A DNA stretch of 33,198 bases, from assembly GCA_965120415.1 (NCBI GenBank), contig CBCPNA010000031.1, positions 1-33,198 of the forward strand, written 5' to 3'. Shown here piece by piece: positions 8,155-17,500 of this stretch. How positions within the stretch are numbered: position 1 is the stretch's first letter; each line of letters begins with the position of its first letter. The stretch comes from CBCPNA01 sp965120415. Lineage in GTDB: Bacteria; Bacillota; Clostridia; Lachnospirales; CAG-274. The notes below the pieces were generated by a model. It made no database searches. It saw nothing but the letters and a program-made list of their open reading frames with translations, and was not told the DNA's origin. The position numbers and the translations under genes were made by a program.

Positions 8155-9046
8155 AAGTTTCAAATAGTTTGATTGTTGTATCTTTACTTGTAAGCCATTT
8201 TGAAAAGGCTGTACCGCTACCCGCTGCTATAGAATATTTAAAAGCTGTTTCATAATTATTGTATTTAACAAAGCCGTAAATAAAGCCTGCTACCATAGAA
8301 TCTCCAGCTCCAACAGAATTTATAAGGGTGCCTTTTGGGGCGTTTAAAAAATAAGATTTGTTATTTTCGTCTAGAAAAAATGCTCCATCTTTACCTAAAG
8401 ATACGATTACATTTTTTGCTCCCATTTCTTTTAACTTTTGGGCATAAAAAGTAATATCTTTTGTATTTATTTCTGTATTAAAAATTTCTTTTAATTCGTC
8501 TATATTAGGCTTTATTAAAAAAGGGCTGTATTTTAAAGAGTTAGTAAGCAAATCTTTTGTTGCATCTATAATAATTTTTATATTTTTGTGTTGCAATTTT
8601 TTTTGAATTTGTTCATAAATATCGCTAGGTATACTAGCTGGTATAGAGCCAGCCAAAACTAGTATATCCCCTTCTTTAATGCTTTCTAGCTTTAAAAAAA
8701 GGCTATCTATATGCTGTTTTTTTATATTCGGGCCTTGTGCGTTTATTTCTGTTTCTTTATCTGTTTTTATTTTTATATTTATTCTGCTGTTTTCTTCTAA
8801 ATGTATAAAGTCGCTGTCGCAACCGTGATTATTTAATATTCTTTCTATTTCTGCCCCAACATAGCCTCCACAAAAGCCTAAACATTTTGTATTAATACCT
8901 AAATTTTTAAGTACGATAGAAACATTTATGCCTTTCCCTCCGACATATGATTCTTCTTTTTTGCTCCTGTTTGTTTTACCAAATATGACACTTTCTAAAT
9001 TTACTATATAGTCTATAGATGGGTTAAATGTCACTGTATAAATCAA
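8150..9046 (-). CDS. fruK: 1-phosphofructokinase
   Basis: Cytoplasmic PfkB-family kinase converting fructose 1-phosphate, the product of FruA, to fructose 1,6-bisphosphate for glycolysis. The 298 residues have the usual length. Both family signatures are present: GGKGINVSIVLKNLG near residue 37 and NSVGAGDSMVAGF near 244, with catalytic Asp in GAGD. Three bases separate its start from the fruR stop, so the two are probably translationally coupled. A tagatose-6-phosphate kinase is the main alternative in this family, but the operon settles it for fructose 1-phosphate. Confidence 0.94.
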   Translation of the reverse strand: MIYTVTFNPSIDYIVNLESVIFGKTNRSKKEESYVGGKGINVSIVLKNLGINTKCLGFCGGYVGAEIERILNNHGCDSDFIHLEENSRINIKIKTDKETEINAQGPNIKKQHIDSLFLKLESIKEGDILVLAGSIPASIPSDIYEQIQKKLQHKNIKIIIDATKDLLTNSLKYSPFLIKPNIDELKEIFNTEINTKDITFYAQKLKEMGAKNVIVSLGKDGAFFLDENNKSYFLNAPKGTLINSVGAGDSMVAGFIYGFVKYNNYETAFKYSIAAGSGTAFSKWLTSKDTTIKLFETL

Positions 9047-9049
9047 GCT

Positions 9050-9805
9050 TTACACCTCCAAAACTTCTGTTTGCTTTTTTAGCTTTTCTAAAAATATTTG
9101 ATTATCTGCTTTATCTGTTATGATAGAACAATCTTTTAAATTAGCAAATGTAAAAGATGTAATAATATTCATTTTAGAATTATCACAAATTATATAAGGG
9201 GTATTTGTTTTTTTAATAGCAAGCTCTTTTATGTTGCACTCTTCTATATCGTGGGTTGTATAACCATTTTTTAAAGAAATACCGTTAGTACCAAAAAAGC
9301 CTATCGTAAAATTAAATTTGTCTAAAATATTGGTTGCAAAAGTGCCGACTATGGCCTCTGTTTTATTTCTTATTTTGCCCCCTAAAATAAAAACATTAAA
9401 ATTTTTTTGTATTAAATCTTTAGCTATATATATACTATTTGTGACATATATTGCCCTTTCTTGATTTAAAAAATTAACTATATGGTATGTTGTGGTGCCT
9501 GAATCGATAAATACTATATCATTTTCTTTTATGAGGCTTGCCGCCTTTTTAGCTATATTTTTTTTTACATTTTGGCTTATTGTTTTTTTATTTTTAATGC
9601 TCTGTTCTTCTAGCTTGTAAAGGCTTTTATTTGATATAGCCCCTCCATGTACTTTTGTAAGCTTTTTTTGTTTATCAAGCGTATTTAAATCTCGCCGGAC
9701 AGTTGATTCTGATATGTTTAAAAAGGTGGCTATTTCATTAATTGTGACTGAAGTTTTAGTATTTAATAAATTTAATATTTTTATATATCTTTCATTAGCA
9801 ATCAT
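9050..9805 (-). CDS. fruR: DeoR-family repressor of the fructose operon
   Basis: First gene of the operon. The N-terminal winged helix-turn-helix (about 1-57) shows the DeoR signature ISESTVRRDLNTLDKQKKLTKVHGG. The C-terminal sugar-phosphate sensor domain contains IFIDSGTT-like (VFIDSGTTTYH) and GTNGIS motifs. The ligand is expected to be fructose 1-phosphate, inferred from the neighbours. AGAGGTG precedes the start. Four phased repeats overlap its own promoter, which fits autorepression of the whole fruR-fruK-fruA-ptsH-ptsI unit. Confidence 0.9.
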   Translation of the reverse strand: MIANERYIKILNLLNTKTSVTINEIATFLNISESTVRRDLNTLDKQKKLTKVHGGAISNKSLYKLEEQSIKNKKTISQNVKKNIAKKAASLIKENDIVFIDSGTTTYHIVNFLNQERAIYVTNSIYIAKDLIQKNFNVFILGGKIRNKTEAIVGTFATNILDKFNFTIGFFGTNGISLKNGYTTHDIEECNIKELAIKKTNTPYIICDNSKMNIITSFTFANLKDCSIITDKADNQIFLEKLKKQTEVLEV

Positions 9806-9824
9806 AAAACACCTCTTTAAATAT

Positions 9825-9853
9825 ATAATAAAACAAAATTAAGTCATTTTCAA
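9825..9853 (-). promoter_or_regulatory. Promoter of the fructose operon
   Basis: TTGAAA (9853-9848), a 17-base spacer and TATTAT (9830-9825) on the minus strand, followed by the fruR ribosome binding site. The -35 lies within the repeat array at 9841-9890. Confidence 0.6.
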
Positions 9854-9890
9854 TCATTATCAATCATTTTTTTTCGAATTCAATCATTTT
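9841..9890. promoter_or_regulatory. Phased operator repeats, probable FruR sites
   Basis: CAATCATTWT occurs at 9851, 9861 and 9881, with a degenerate copy at 9841. Steps of 10, 10 and 20 bases put every copy on the same DNA face. On the minus strand the unit reads AATGATTG. Direct repeats overlapping the promoter are what a DeoR-type repressor would use; binding by FruR is inferred. Confidence 0.6.
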
Positions 9891-10000
9891 TGTTAACCTT
9901 GCATAGTACAAACTATTTTTTATATCTATTTTTTATAACATATTTAACAATACAAATCATTTTAAGTAATTTATATAAATTATGTATATAAATTTTTAAG

Positions 10001-10037
10001 CAAAAACAGATTGTAGAAAAATCTACAATCTATTTTT
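10001..10037 (-). terminator. Terminator of the spore protein gene
   Basis: A 10-bp stem (AGATTGTAGA, 10008-10017, with TCTACAATCT, 10022-10031) and a 4-base loop are followed on the minus strand by GTTTTTG. The symmetric T run on the other strand makes it possibly bidirectional. Confidence 0.8.
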
Positions 10038-10054
10038 GTGATTTTATGATTTTA

Positions 10055-10261
10055 TTAGCTATTATTTTGTTTGGCCATATATCGTTCTTGTGCTTCTATC
10101 ATTTTTTTAACCATATAGCCACCAACAGAACCATTTTGATATGAGGTTAAATCTCCATTATATCCTTTTTTTAAAGGCACGCCTATTTCATTTGCTACCT
10201 CATATTTAAACGCATCTAACGCCTCTCTTGCTTCTTTAACCGCTTTTTTATTACTTGACAT
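10055..10261 (-). CDS. Small acid-soluble spore protein, alpha/beta type
   Basis: Coats and protects DNA in the dormant spore core and is degraded at germination. The 68 residues carry the two family signatures: the germination protease site region FKYEVANEIGV (about 18-28), and the NGSVGGYMVKKMIEAQE motif (about 43-59) involved in DNA binding. GAGGTGA precedes the ATG. It is a single gene with a sigma-G-like promoter upstream and a strong terminator downstream. It shows that the host makes endospores. Which paralogue (Ssp A to D type) cannot be assigned. Confidence 0.93.
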   Translation of the reverse strand: MSSNKKAVKEAREALDAFKYEVANEIGVPLKKGYNGDLTSYQNGSVGGYMVKKMIEAQERYMAKQNNS

Positions 10262-10286
10262 AATAAATCACCTCATTTGCCTATCC

Positions 10287-10316
10287 TTGCTGTCTTACAA
10301 ATTGCTGTCTTACAAA
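10287..10316. repeat. Exact 15-bp tandem duplication
   Basis: TTGCTGTCTTACAAA occurs twice head to tail (10287-10301, 10302-10316), in the leader of the spore protein gene. Confidence 0.9.
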
Positions 10317-10365
10317 ACTATTGATTAATCATTTTATTAATCATTTTATTAATCATTAGTTTTGT
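10312..10365 (-). repeat. Hairpin holding 12-bp tandem repeats in the spore gene leader
   Basis: ACAAAACTA (10312-10320) and TAGTTTTGT (10357-10365) form a 9-bp stem. The loop is 2.8 copies of a 12-base unit, ATTAATCATTTT on the plus strand (10324, 10336, 10348). If the promoter at 10371-10400 is real, this hairpin is the extreme 5' end of the mRNA. Confidence 0.6.
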
Positions 10366-10370
10366 AATAA

Positions 10371-10400
10371 TAGTATGTTCTTATTTTGGGTATAAATACA
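10371..10400 (-). promoter_or_regulatory. Candidate sigma-G promoter of the spore protein gene
   Basis: On the minus strand CATACTA (10377-10371) matches the sigma-G -10 exactly. TGTATT (10400-10395), 17 bases upstream, partly matches the -35 (TGAATA). Forespore expression fits an alpha/beta spore protein. Confidence 0.55.
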
Positions 10401-10439
10401 TGTAAATTTTTCCAATTTATAATATATATAAAAAAGATA

Positions 10440-10468
10440 TTGAAAAAAATTAAAAAATATTATATCAT
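10440..10468 (+). promoter_or_regulatory. Candidate promoter of hprK-murB-whiA
   Basis: TTGAAA (10440-10445), 17 bases, TATCAT (10463-10468), then AAGGAG before the hprK start. Moderate consensus in a very AT-rich stretch. Confidence 0.4.
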
Positions 10469-10497
10469 TATTTATATTATTTATTAAGGAGATTTTT

Positions 10498-11418
10498 ATG
10501 TATTCTGTAAAAATGGCTGAAATGGTTAAAGCATACAATTTGCAAAATTTAACTTCTCAAATAGATTTTTCTGAAAAGATGCTAGAATATCCAGAAGTTA
10601 ATAGACCTTCTTTGCAGTTTGCTAATTTTTTTGATTATTTTCCTGCAGAGCGTTTGCAAGTTGTTGGGCGTGTTGAAAATGCTTTTTTAAAAACTGTCCC
10701 TTTAGAAGAACAAAAAAAAATGTTTGATAAATTTTTTTCTTATAAAATACCTTGTATTATATTTTGCCGTAATATAATACCTTCAAAAGAAATTTTAGAT
10801 ACTGCTATAAAATATGATACCCCTGTCTTTTCAACAGAAGCAACAACTTCTGATTTTATAAGCGATATAATAAGATGGCTTAGGATGCATCTTGCCCCAC
10901 GCATTACTATGCATGGAGTGCTTGTTGATGTATACGGCGAAGGTGTGCTTATAATAGGAGAAAGTGGTGTTGGTAAAAGCGAGACTGCCCTAGAGCTTAT
11001 AAAAAGGGGGCATAGGCTCGTTGCCGACGATGCTGTTTTGATAAAAAAAGTTTCTTCTACAACGCTTGTTGGAAGCTGCCCGGAGCTTATTAGATATTTT
11101 ATAGAGCTTAGAGGTATAGGTATTATAAATGTTAAACAAATGTTTGGGGTACAATCTGTAAAAAGCACTCAATCTATCGATTTAATAATAAAACTTGAAA
11201 CATGGGATGATAAAAAACAATATGATAGATTAGGTCTTGTTGAAGACTATATGGAAATACTTGGTAATAAGGTTATTTGCCAGACACTGCCGGTAAGGCC
11301 AGGGCGAAATCTCGCTATGATTTGTGAGGCAGCAGCTGTAAATACAAGGCAAAAAAAGATGGGTTATAATGCTGCTAAAGCTTTGAACAAAAAAATTTTA
11401 AAAAATGATAGTAAATAA
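10498..11418 (+). CDS. hprK: HPr kinase/phosphorylase
   Basis: Bifunctional cytoplasmic sensor enzyme that phosphorylates HPr at Ser46 and reverses this with inorganic phosphate, controlling carbon catabolite repression. The 306 residues have the standard length. An N-terminal regulatory domain (1-130) precedes the catalytic domain. His139 lies in MHGVLVDVYG, the P-loop GESGVGKS is at 154-161, Asp residues lie in VADDAV, and ELRGIGIINV and LPVRPGRNLA are present. AAGGAG precedes the start. It heads a tight plus-strand unit with murB and whiA. Its substrate HPr is encoded 4 kb away at 5863-6126, and that HPr retains Ser46. Confidence 0.96.
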   Translation: MYSVKMAEMVKAYNLQNLTSQIDFSEKMLEYPEVNRPSLQFANFFDYFPAERLQVVGRVENAFLKTVPLEEQKKMFDKFFSYKIPCIIFCRNIIPSKEILDTAIKYDTPVFSTEATTSDFISDIIRWLRMHLAPRITMHGVLVDVYGEGVLIIGESGVGKSETALELIKRGHRLVADDAVLIKKVSSTTLVGSCPELIRYFIELRGIGIINVKQMFGVQSVKSTQSIDLIIKLETWDDKKQYDRLGLVEDYMEILGNKVICQTLPVRPGRNLAMICEAAAVNTRQKKMGYNAAKALNKKILKNDSK

Positions 11419-11439
11419 TATTTGAAATGAGGATTAAAT

Positions 11440-12348
11440 TTGAATAAAGCAATAGATTTTTTTAAAACTTTTTTAAAAAATGAACAACTCCTTTTAGATG
11501 AACCCCTTAAAAAACATACAACATTTAAAATTGGAGGCAATGCATCTATTTTGATTTTACCACATAATATAGAAGAAATAAAAAAAACGATTTTATATTG
11601 CAAAACAAATAATATTAATTATTATATAATAGGAAATGGTAGCAATTTGCTTGTTTCAGACTATGGTTATAAAGGTGTTATAATAAAATTATTTAAAAAT
11701 TTTAGTAAAATTTTGCTTAAAGAAAATATGCTTATAGCTCAAGCTGGCGCAACCCTTCCCTCTATTTCTAATATAGCTTTAAAACATAGCCTAAAAGGGT
11801 TTGAATTTGCAGCTGGTATACCAGGTACAATAGGGGGCGGAGCTTGTATGAACGCTGGGGCTTATGGCTATGAGCTTAAAGATATTGTTGAAAGCGTTAC
11901 TGTATTAAAAGATGATGAAATTTTAGTTTTTGATAATAAAGAATGCGGCTTTAAATACAGAAATAGTAATATACAAACCCAAAACTTAATAGTTTTAGAA
12001 GTATGTATAAAGCTTGAAAAAGGTATTAAAGAAGAAATACAAAATAATATAAAAAATTATAATAATATGCGAAAAGAAAAACAGCCCCTTAAATATCCAA
12101 GCGCTGGTAGTACATTTAAAAGACCAGTAAACAATTTTGCTGGCAAACTTATTATGGAGGCTGGACTTGCTGGCAAAAATGTTGGGGACGCTTTTGTTTC
12201 AGAAAAGCATTGTGGATTTATTGTTAATAAAGGTAATGCTAGTTGCAGCGATGTGCTTAAATTAATAGATATAGTTTGTAAAGAAGTTTATGAAAAGTTT
12301 AATGTTTGTTTAGAAAAAGAAATAAAAGTTATCGGAGAAAAAATTTAA
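11440..12348 (+). CDS. murB: UDP-N-acetylenolpyruvoylglucosamine reductase
   Basis: FAD- and NADPH-dependent enzyme completing UDP-N-acetylmuramate for peptidoglycan. The start is TTG at 11440, with TGAGGA at 11427-11432, and the reading matches the family N-terminus. Motifs in order: TTFKIGG, GNGSNLLVSD, the FAD-binding AAGIPGTIGGGACMNAGAYG, YRNSN, the catalytic Ser in SAGSTFKRP, and AGLAGKNVGDAFVSEKHCGFIVN. The 302 residues match the short (type II) form. It lies 21 bases after hprK and 15 bases before whiA, a conserved clostridial order. Confidence 0.96.
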   Translation: MNKAIDFFKTFLKNEQLLLDEPLKKHTTFKIGGNASILILPHNIEEIKKTILYCKTNNINYYIIGNGSNLLVSDYGYKGVIIKLFKNFSKILLKENMLIAQAGATLPSISNIALKHSLKGFEFAAGIPGTIGGGACMNAGAYGYELKDIVESVTVLKDDEILVFDNKECGFKYRNSNIQTQNLIVLEVCIKLEKGIKEEIQNNIKNYNNMRKEKQPLKYPSAGSTFKRPVNNFAGKLIMEAGLAGKNVGDAFVSEKHCGFIVNKGNASCSDVLKLIDIVCKEVYEKFNVCLEKEIKVIGEKI

Positions 12349-12363
12349 ATTAAGGAGAAGATT

Positions 12364-13230
12364 ATGTCATTTTCTATAAACGTCAAAAATGAATTGCTAG
12401 ACATTTTATCAAGTAGACACTGCGCTATAGCAGAATTTTATGCTTTTACCCTATATAATTTAAAAATTAAAGATAATGTATATATATTTAGCTTAGAAAA
12501 TAGTATTTTATTAAAAAAATGTAAAGCCTTAATAAAATATATATTTGATTACGATATTGATATAATATCAAATAAAAATAAATATTTTGAAATTAGAATA
12601 AATAAAGACTATATTATAGATTATATAAATAAATTATATAAAGATGCTCTTTTAATAACGAGTTCTTCTTGTTGCAAAAGGGCGTTTATTAGAGGTGCTT
12701 TTATATGTAATGGCTATATTTCTTCTCCAGAAAAAAATTATCATTTAGAATTTATTAATCCATCTTTAGAAAAAGCAAATTTTTTAAAAGAAATGCTTAA
12801 TTTTTTTGAAATAGACGCAAAAATTATAGAAAAAAAGGATAATTACATGCTATATTTAAAAGACGCCGAGCAGATTGTTGATTTATTAAATGTGATAGAG
12901 GCGCATAAAGCGCTTTTGGAGCTAGAAAATATACGTATATTAAAAGAAGTTAGAAATAATGTAAACAGAATTGTTAACTGTGAAACAGCTAATCTAAACA
13001 AAATTATTTTAAGTGGCTTAAAGCAAAAAGAAGATATTTTAATTATAAAAGATAAATTAGGGTTAGATAATTTACCTATTCAGCTAAAAGATGTTGCTTT
13101 AATAAGGCTTAATAACCCAGATTTAAGCTTAAAAGAAATAGGAGAAATGCTAGAGCCACCTATAAGCAAATCAGGGGTTAACCATAGGCTTAAAAAATTA
13201 AGCGCTATTGCCCAAAAATTAAAAGATTAG
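12364..13230 (+). CDS. whiA: DNA-binding protein WhiA
   Basis: WhiA proteins join a LAGLIDADG-like N-terminal domain without nuclease activity to a C-terminal helix-turn-helix. They influence sporulation in actinobacteria, and division and chromosome segregation in Bacillus. The 288-residue protein has the CCKRAFIRGAFICNGYISSPEKNYHLE block (about 100-127), and ends with NPDLSLKEIGEMLEPPISKSGVNHRLKKL, the family's C-terminal signature. AAGGAGA precedes the ATG. Its usual partners rapZ and the yvcK-type gene are missing between murB and whiA. Its stop overlaps the stop of the convergent hydrolase gene by 2 bases. Confidence 0.94.
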   Translation: MSFSINVKNELLDILSSRHCAIAEFYAFTLYNLKIKDNVYIFSLENSILLKKCKALIKYIFDYDIDIISNKNKYFEIRINKDYIIDYINKLYKDALLITSSSCCKRAFIRGAFICNGYISSPEKNYHLEFINPSLEKANFLKEMLNFFEIDAKIIEKKDNYMLYLKDAEQIVDLLNVIEAHKALLELENIRILKEVRNNVNRIVNCETANLNKIILSGLKQKEDILIIKDKLGLDNLPIQLKDVALIRLNNPDLSLKEIGEMLEPPISKSGVNHRLKKLSAIAQKLKD

Positions 13231-14189
13231 CATACACTATCTATAAAATCAAACACTTTTGCCCAATATTTTTTTAAAACTATAGAAGAAACTCCATGCC
13301 CAGCCTTTTTAGCAATAATAAGCCTTTTTTTGCAATTAGCGTTTTTATAAAGCTTAAATACCATATCAACCGGAACAAATTTATCACATTTGCCGTGTAT
13401 TAAAAAAAGAGGTATTTTACATTTTTTAACTTGCTTAATTGCAGACGCTTCTTTTAAAGAAAATTTATTTTTTATTTTAGATATTATATTTATAATATCT
13501 AGTATAGGAAAAGTTTTTATATTATTTATATTTTTTAGCTGATGCTTTACTACATCATAAGCATTTGTAAAGGCGCAATCAGATATAATGCATTTAACAT
13601 TTTTTGGTAAATCTTCACCGGCAGCCATCAAAACAGCACTTGCCCCCATCGATACACCATACAAAACTATTTTTGGGTTTTCTTCTTTTTTTAAAATTAA
13701 GTTTATCCATGATATTATATCAAGCCTATCATGCCAGCCCATACCAACATATTTTGCACCGCTTATACCATGACCTCTTAAATCAGGCAATAAAACATTA
13801 TAACCTTTTTCAAAAAATTTTTTGCCTACAAAATACATTAACCTACCGTTGCATCCATATCCATGTACAATTATTACCCATTTTTTAAAATCATTATTTG
13901 CCAAAAAGCCTTCCGCAAATAAAGCATTGTTATCAAAAGATTTTATTTTAAATCCTAATGTTAAAGTTTTGTTAAGCCATTTTTTTATTTTTAATCTTTC
14001 TTTTTTATAATTTTCAAACAATATATTTATCTCTTTTTCCATATTTATAAGCTTTAGCATAGCAAATTTATTTGTTCTAAAAAATATTATGTTATATATA
14101 TAAGCAATTAGGCAATATATCTCTCTTAAAACTACAAAAGTAAATGAAATAATAATAAATATATAAATACCTTTTTTATATTTTTTCAT
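13227..14189 (-). CDS. Membrane-anchored alpha/beta hydrolase
   Basis: The 320-residue protein has an N-terminal membrane segment (about 5-25 after the chosen start) and an alpha/beta hydrolase fold. Oxyanion region IVHGYGCNGR is followed by LPDLRGHGISG, the nucleophile elbow GVSMGAS, the acidic residue in LIHGKCDKFVP and the catalytic His in KAGHGVSS. The triad therefore appears complete. It resembles the YqkD/FrsA-like and bacterial BEM46-type hydrolases, whose substrates are mostly unknown. A TTG start at 14219 would add 10 residues, but AGAGGTG sits ahead of the ATG at 14189, so that start is preferred. It is convergent with whiA and not in an obvious operon. Confidence 0.8.
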   Translation of the reverse strand: MKKYKKGIYIFIIISFTFVVLREIYCLIAYIYNIIFFRTNKFAMLKLINMEKEINILFENYKKERLKIKKWLNKTLTLGFKIKSFDNNALFAEGFLANNDFKKWVIIVHGYGCNGRLMYFVGKKFFEKGYNVLLPDLRGHGISGAKYVGMGWHDRLDIISWINLILKKEENPKIVLYGVSMGASAVLMAAGEDLPKNVKCIISDCAFTNAYDVVKHQLKNINNIKTFPILDIINIISKIKNKFSLKEASAIKQVKKCKIPLFLIHGKCDKFVPVDMVFKLYKNANCKKRLIIAKKAGHGVSSIVLKKYWAKVFDFIDSVC

Positions 14190-14296
14190 TATTTTCACCT
14201 CTGTGATTATTTTTTGCAAATTTAAAATTTTTAAACAAGTATATATAACTTATATATTAAAAAGTTGTTTTGTGTTAATTTTTTCCAAATTTATTA

Positions 14297-14325
14297 TTGA
14301 CTTTTTTAATTTTTTATATTAAAAT
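14297..14325 (+). promoter_or_regulatory. Candidate promoter of the SLH surface protein
   Basis: TTGACT (14297-14302), 17 bases, TAAAAT (14320-14325). TATAAT at 14372-14377 is another possible -10 but has no good -35. Confidence 0.45.
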
Positions 14326-14369
14326 TTTTATATACTTTAATTAGTGTTTATAAATATAAGCCCCGTAAA

Positions 14370-14503
14370 GCTATAATGTATTTACATTGTCTTTACAACT
14401 AAGGTCAAGAACTGGCCTTTAGCATACATTACATTTTGGCTATGAAGCACTCTCCCCTTTTATGGAGTGCAGTTTAATTAATATAAAGAAAAGGAATTAA
14501 TAT
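14370..14503 (+). promoter_or_regulatory. Structured leader of the SLH surface protein mRNA
   Basis: A fairly GC-rich island in AT-rich DNA between promoter and start codon. TAATGTA (14374-14380) can pair with TACATTA (14425-14431), enclosing a hairpin AAGGTC/GGCCTT (14401-14406, 14414-14419). A separate stem GCACTC/GAGTGC follows (14447-14452, 14465-14470). No T tract follows the last stem. I do not recognise a known riboswitch in it. It could stabilise the mRNA of an abundant surface protein or be a new cis-regulator. Confidence 0.45.
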
Positions 14504-17500
14504 ATGAAAAGAAAATTTAGTAAAAAAACCATTGCTATAGGCATTACAGCAGCGGTGCTTGGTGTAGGAGTTATCCTTGGAATTACTCCTTATCTTGAGG
14601 CTATAGCTAATGAAAATAATACCTTAACCTTAAAATTATCAGAATTTGTTGACCCAAGCGAAGTAACTTTTGATGAATACGGCTTACCAGAATTTGTTAT
14701 AGATGAAGATAGCGATCTTTATAACATTCTTGAAGAAAATTCTGATGAAGAAGTTATATCTATCATTTTAGATTTATCAAGTAGTAACGGTATAGCTACC
14801 TTTTCATCTAAGCATAACTTACCAGACTACATGCACGTATCCGTATTGAATTCTTACAAACAACAAGGAAGTATTTTAAGTTTATATAAACAAGATATTT
14901 TAGAAACAGATTCTAAAAGAGTTGTTACTTTAGGTTCTTATTTTATAACAGATGATGGAGACTTATTTAAAGTTGTAGGATATGAAGCAGACGGTAACAG
15001 TATTACAAAATTAAAAGTTACTTACTTAGGTAATACTTCTACAATTTATTCTACAGAGGCTTTTGCACGTCTTTATCTTTGGAACGCTTACAGTAAACAA
15101 GGTTATGTTGTATCTTTCGGCTCTAACTCTGGAGTTGTTATGGAAGATTATGCTGAAGAATATAAAGCTTGTGTTGGTAGTATAAAAACTGGAGAATTAA
15201 GCGCTAGCGATACTATACCGGTATATGCTTATTATGATGAAGATGGTAACCTATACACAGATATAACCCCAACTAATGAAAAAGTGCCTCTTGAAGTTGT
15301 TAGTTTAGGTGGTATAACTATTAACTATACTGGCTATGGTAGCATAGAACAAAGCTCTGTTAAAGAAGGAAGTAATACCCCTATAAATACAGACAAACTT
15401 CTTACTTCAAGCGCTAGTGGTAAAGTTAATATTGGCGATAGCATAAACACATCTAGTCTTACTATTACCTCTAATGCATTTACTGGAGTTGACCTTTCTA
15501 GTGGTTCAAGTATAGATATATCTAACGCTGATAGAAGTACTATCTTTTCAAATACCTCTGGAGGAGAAGATAATGAAGTATTTAAAAATGCTAATATACA
15601 AGGTACTGTAAATCTAGGTACTGCTACAGGAACTACATTAAACTCTGTATTTGCTGATTCTACAATAACTACTTTACAAATGAATCTACAAGGAGTTAAT
15701 GAAATAGCTGCTAGTACATTTAAAAACGCTAATATATCAAATTTAGATCTTGGCGATACTTCTAGCATTACAATAATAGGTGATTCTGCTTTTGAAAATG
15801 CTACTATCCCTAATCTTGATTTAAGCAGTAATAATTCAGATAGTTTAACAATTGGTAATTCTGCTTTTGCTGGCTTTAACGGAAGTATTATTTTACCTGA
15901 TAACATAACTTCTATAGGCACAAGTGCTTTTGCTAACGCTACTATTGCTAATACAGAGCTTGATTTATCAAAATTAACTTTTTCTGATAGTGAAAAAAGT
16001 GTGAAAACTGGAAATGGTGCATTTTATGGTGCTACTTTAAGTGGTACAGAAACTCAAAAAATGAAAATAACTTTAGGCGAAACTACAGAAGGTATGTTTG
16101 AAAATGCTACTATAACAAACGCGACAATAACTATAGATGCATCTAATATTTCTGATAATTTATTTGCTGGAGCAACATTAAGTAATGTTGAAATTTTACT
16201 TACTGGTACAGACGGTAATTATTCTTTAACAGCTGAAGGTGCTTTTAACGGTGCTACATTAAGTAATGTTAAAATTTCATTAGATAATGAAACTAGCAAA
16301 GATGTTTCAACAGACAATAATGATACTGAAAATAATGAGAATACTGGAATAAATACTTTAGCAAATAAATCAACAGATGAAACAGAAACAGAAGAAAATA
16401 CAGAAATGGAAGAAAGCGCAAGCGAAGAAGATACGGAAGATACAGAAGATACAGGTAGTATATCTAGTGCAAATACGCTTAGCAATAGCTTCTTTAAAGG
16501 TGCTACTATAACAAGCTCTACAATCAACTTAACAGGCTTTATAGCAATAGATAGTAGTGCATTTGAAAATGCAACATTAACAGACGTTGACCTTATATTA
16601 TCAGATGTAATTACAGTAGGAAAAAATGCTTTTAAAGATGCTACTATCAAAAGTACTACAGAAAATACAAGTGATTATAAAACAATAGATTTAAGCTCTG
16701 CAACAGATATATCTAATGGTGCATTTAATAATACTAAATTAGAAAAAATAACTTTAGATTTATCAAGTTTTGCTAATTCTAATGCATCTACCCCATTTTC
16801 TGGAGCAAGCTTTACAGATAGTGATATTATTTTAGGTATAGGTAAAGATGTTGTTTTAAACAGATTAAGTACCTCAAATTTATTTAATGGTGTTACTTTA
16901 TCTGGTTCTACATTAGAGCTTCCTTATGCTAATCAAATACCTTCTAACCTATTTACTGGAATAACTTTAAGTAATGGCTCTACAATCAATTTATCTGCTG
17001 AAGGTACTATAGAAATACAAGAAGACGCTTTTGCAGGCACAAGCTCAATATCTGGCACAACTATATCAGTAACAAAAGCTACAGAAATAACAACACAAGA
17101 AGGAGCCGAAGCTTCTCCATTTAAAAATACAGATTTAACTGGCGTTACTTTAGATTTTAGTAGTGTTACAGAAATTGATAGCAACATATTTACTGGCATG
17201 GAAAGTAGTAAAATGCCAAAAGAAATAGATCTATCTGGTCTTACTACATTACCAGAAGGAATCTTTTCAGGGTTAGATTTATCTAAAACAACTTTAATTA
17301 TTTCTTCAGTTAATTTAGTATTATCTTCTGCTTTTGAAGATTCAACATTATCACGTACATTAATATTAAATGCTGATACTTCATTTGTTGATAATAAAGC
17401 AAGCCTTTCTACTAAAAGCTCAACTGCTAATAGCTCTCTAGCTTTTGCTAACCTTGATAATGACGCTGTTACTATAAAAATAACTAATACTAATCAAAAT

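Noticed and set aside
10312..10365. CRISPR array
   Set aside because: The 12-base units are directly adjacent with no spacers and sit in an mRNA leader.
13588..14010. Plus-strand reading frames opposite the hydrolase gene
   Set aside because: They lie antisense to a gene with a complete alpha/beta hydrolase motif set and have no ribosome binding sites.
14370..14503. Cyclic di-GMP or another known riboswitch
   Set aside because: I could not match the conserved core bases of any class; kept only as an unassigned structured leader.
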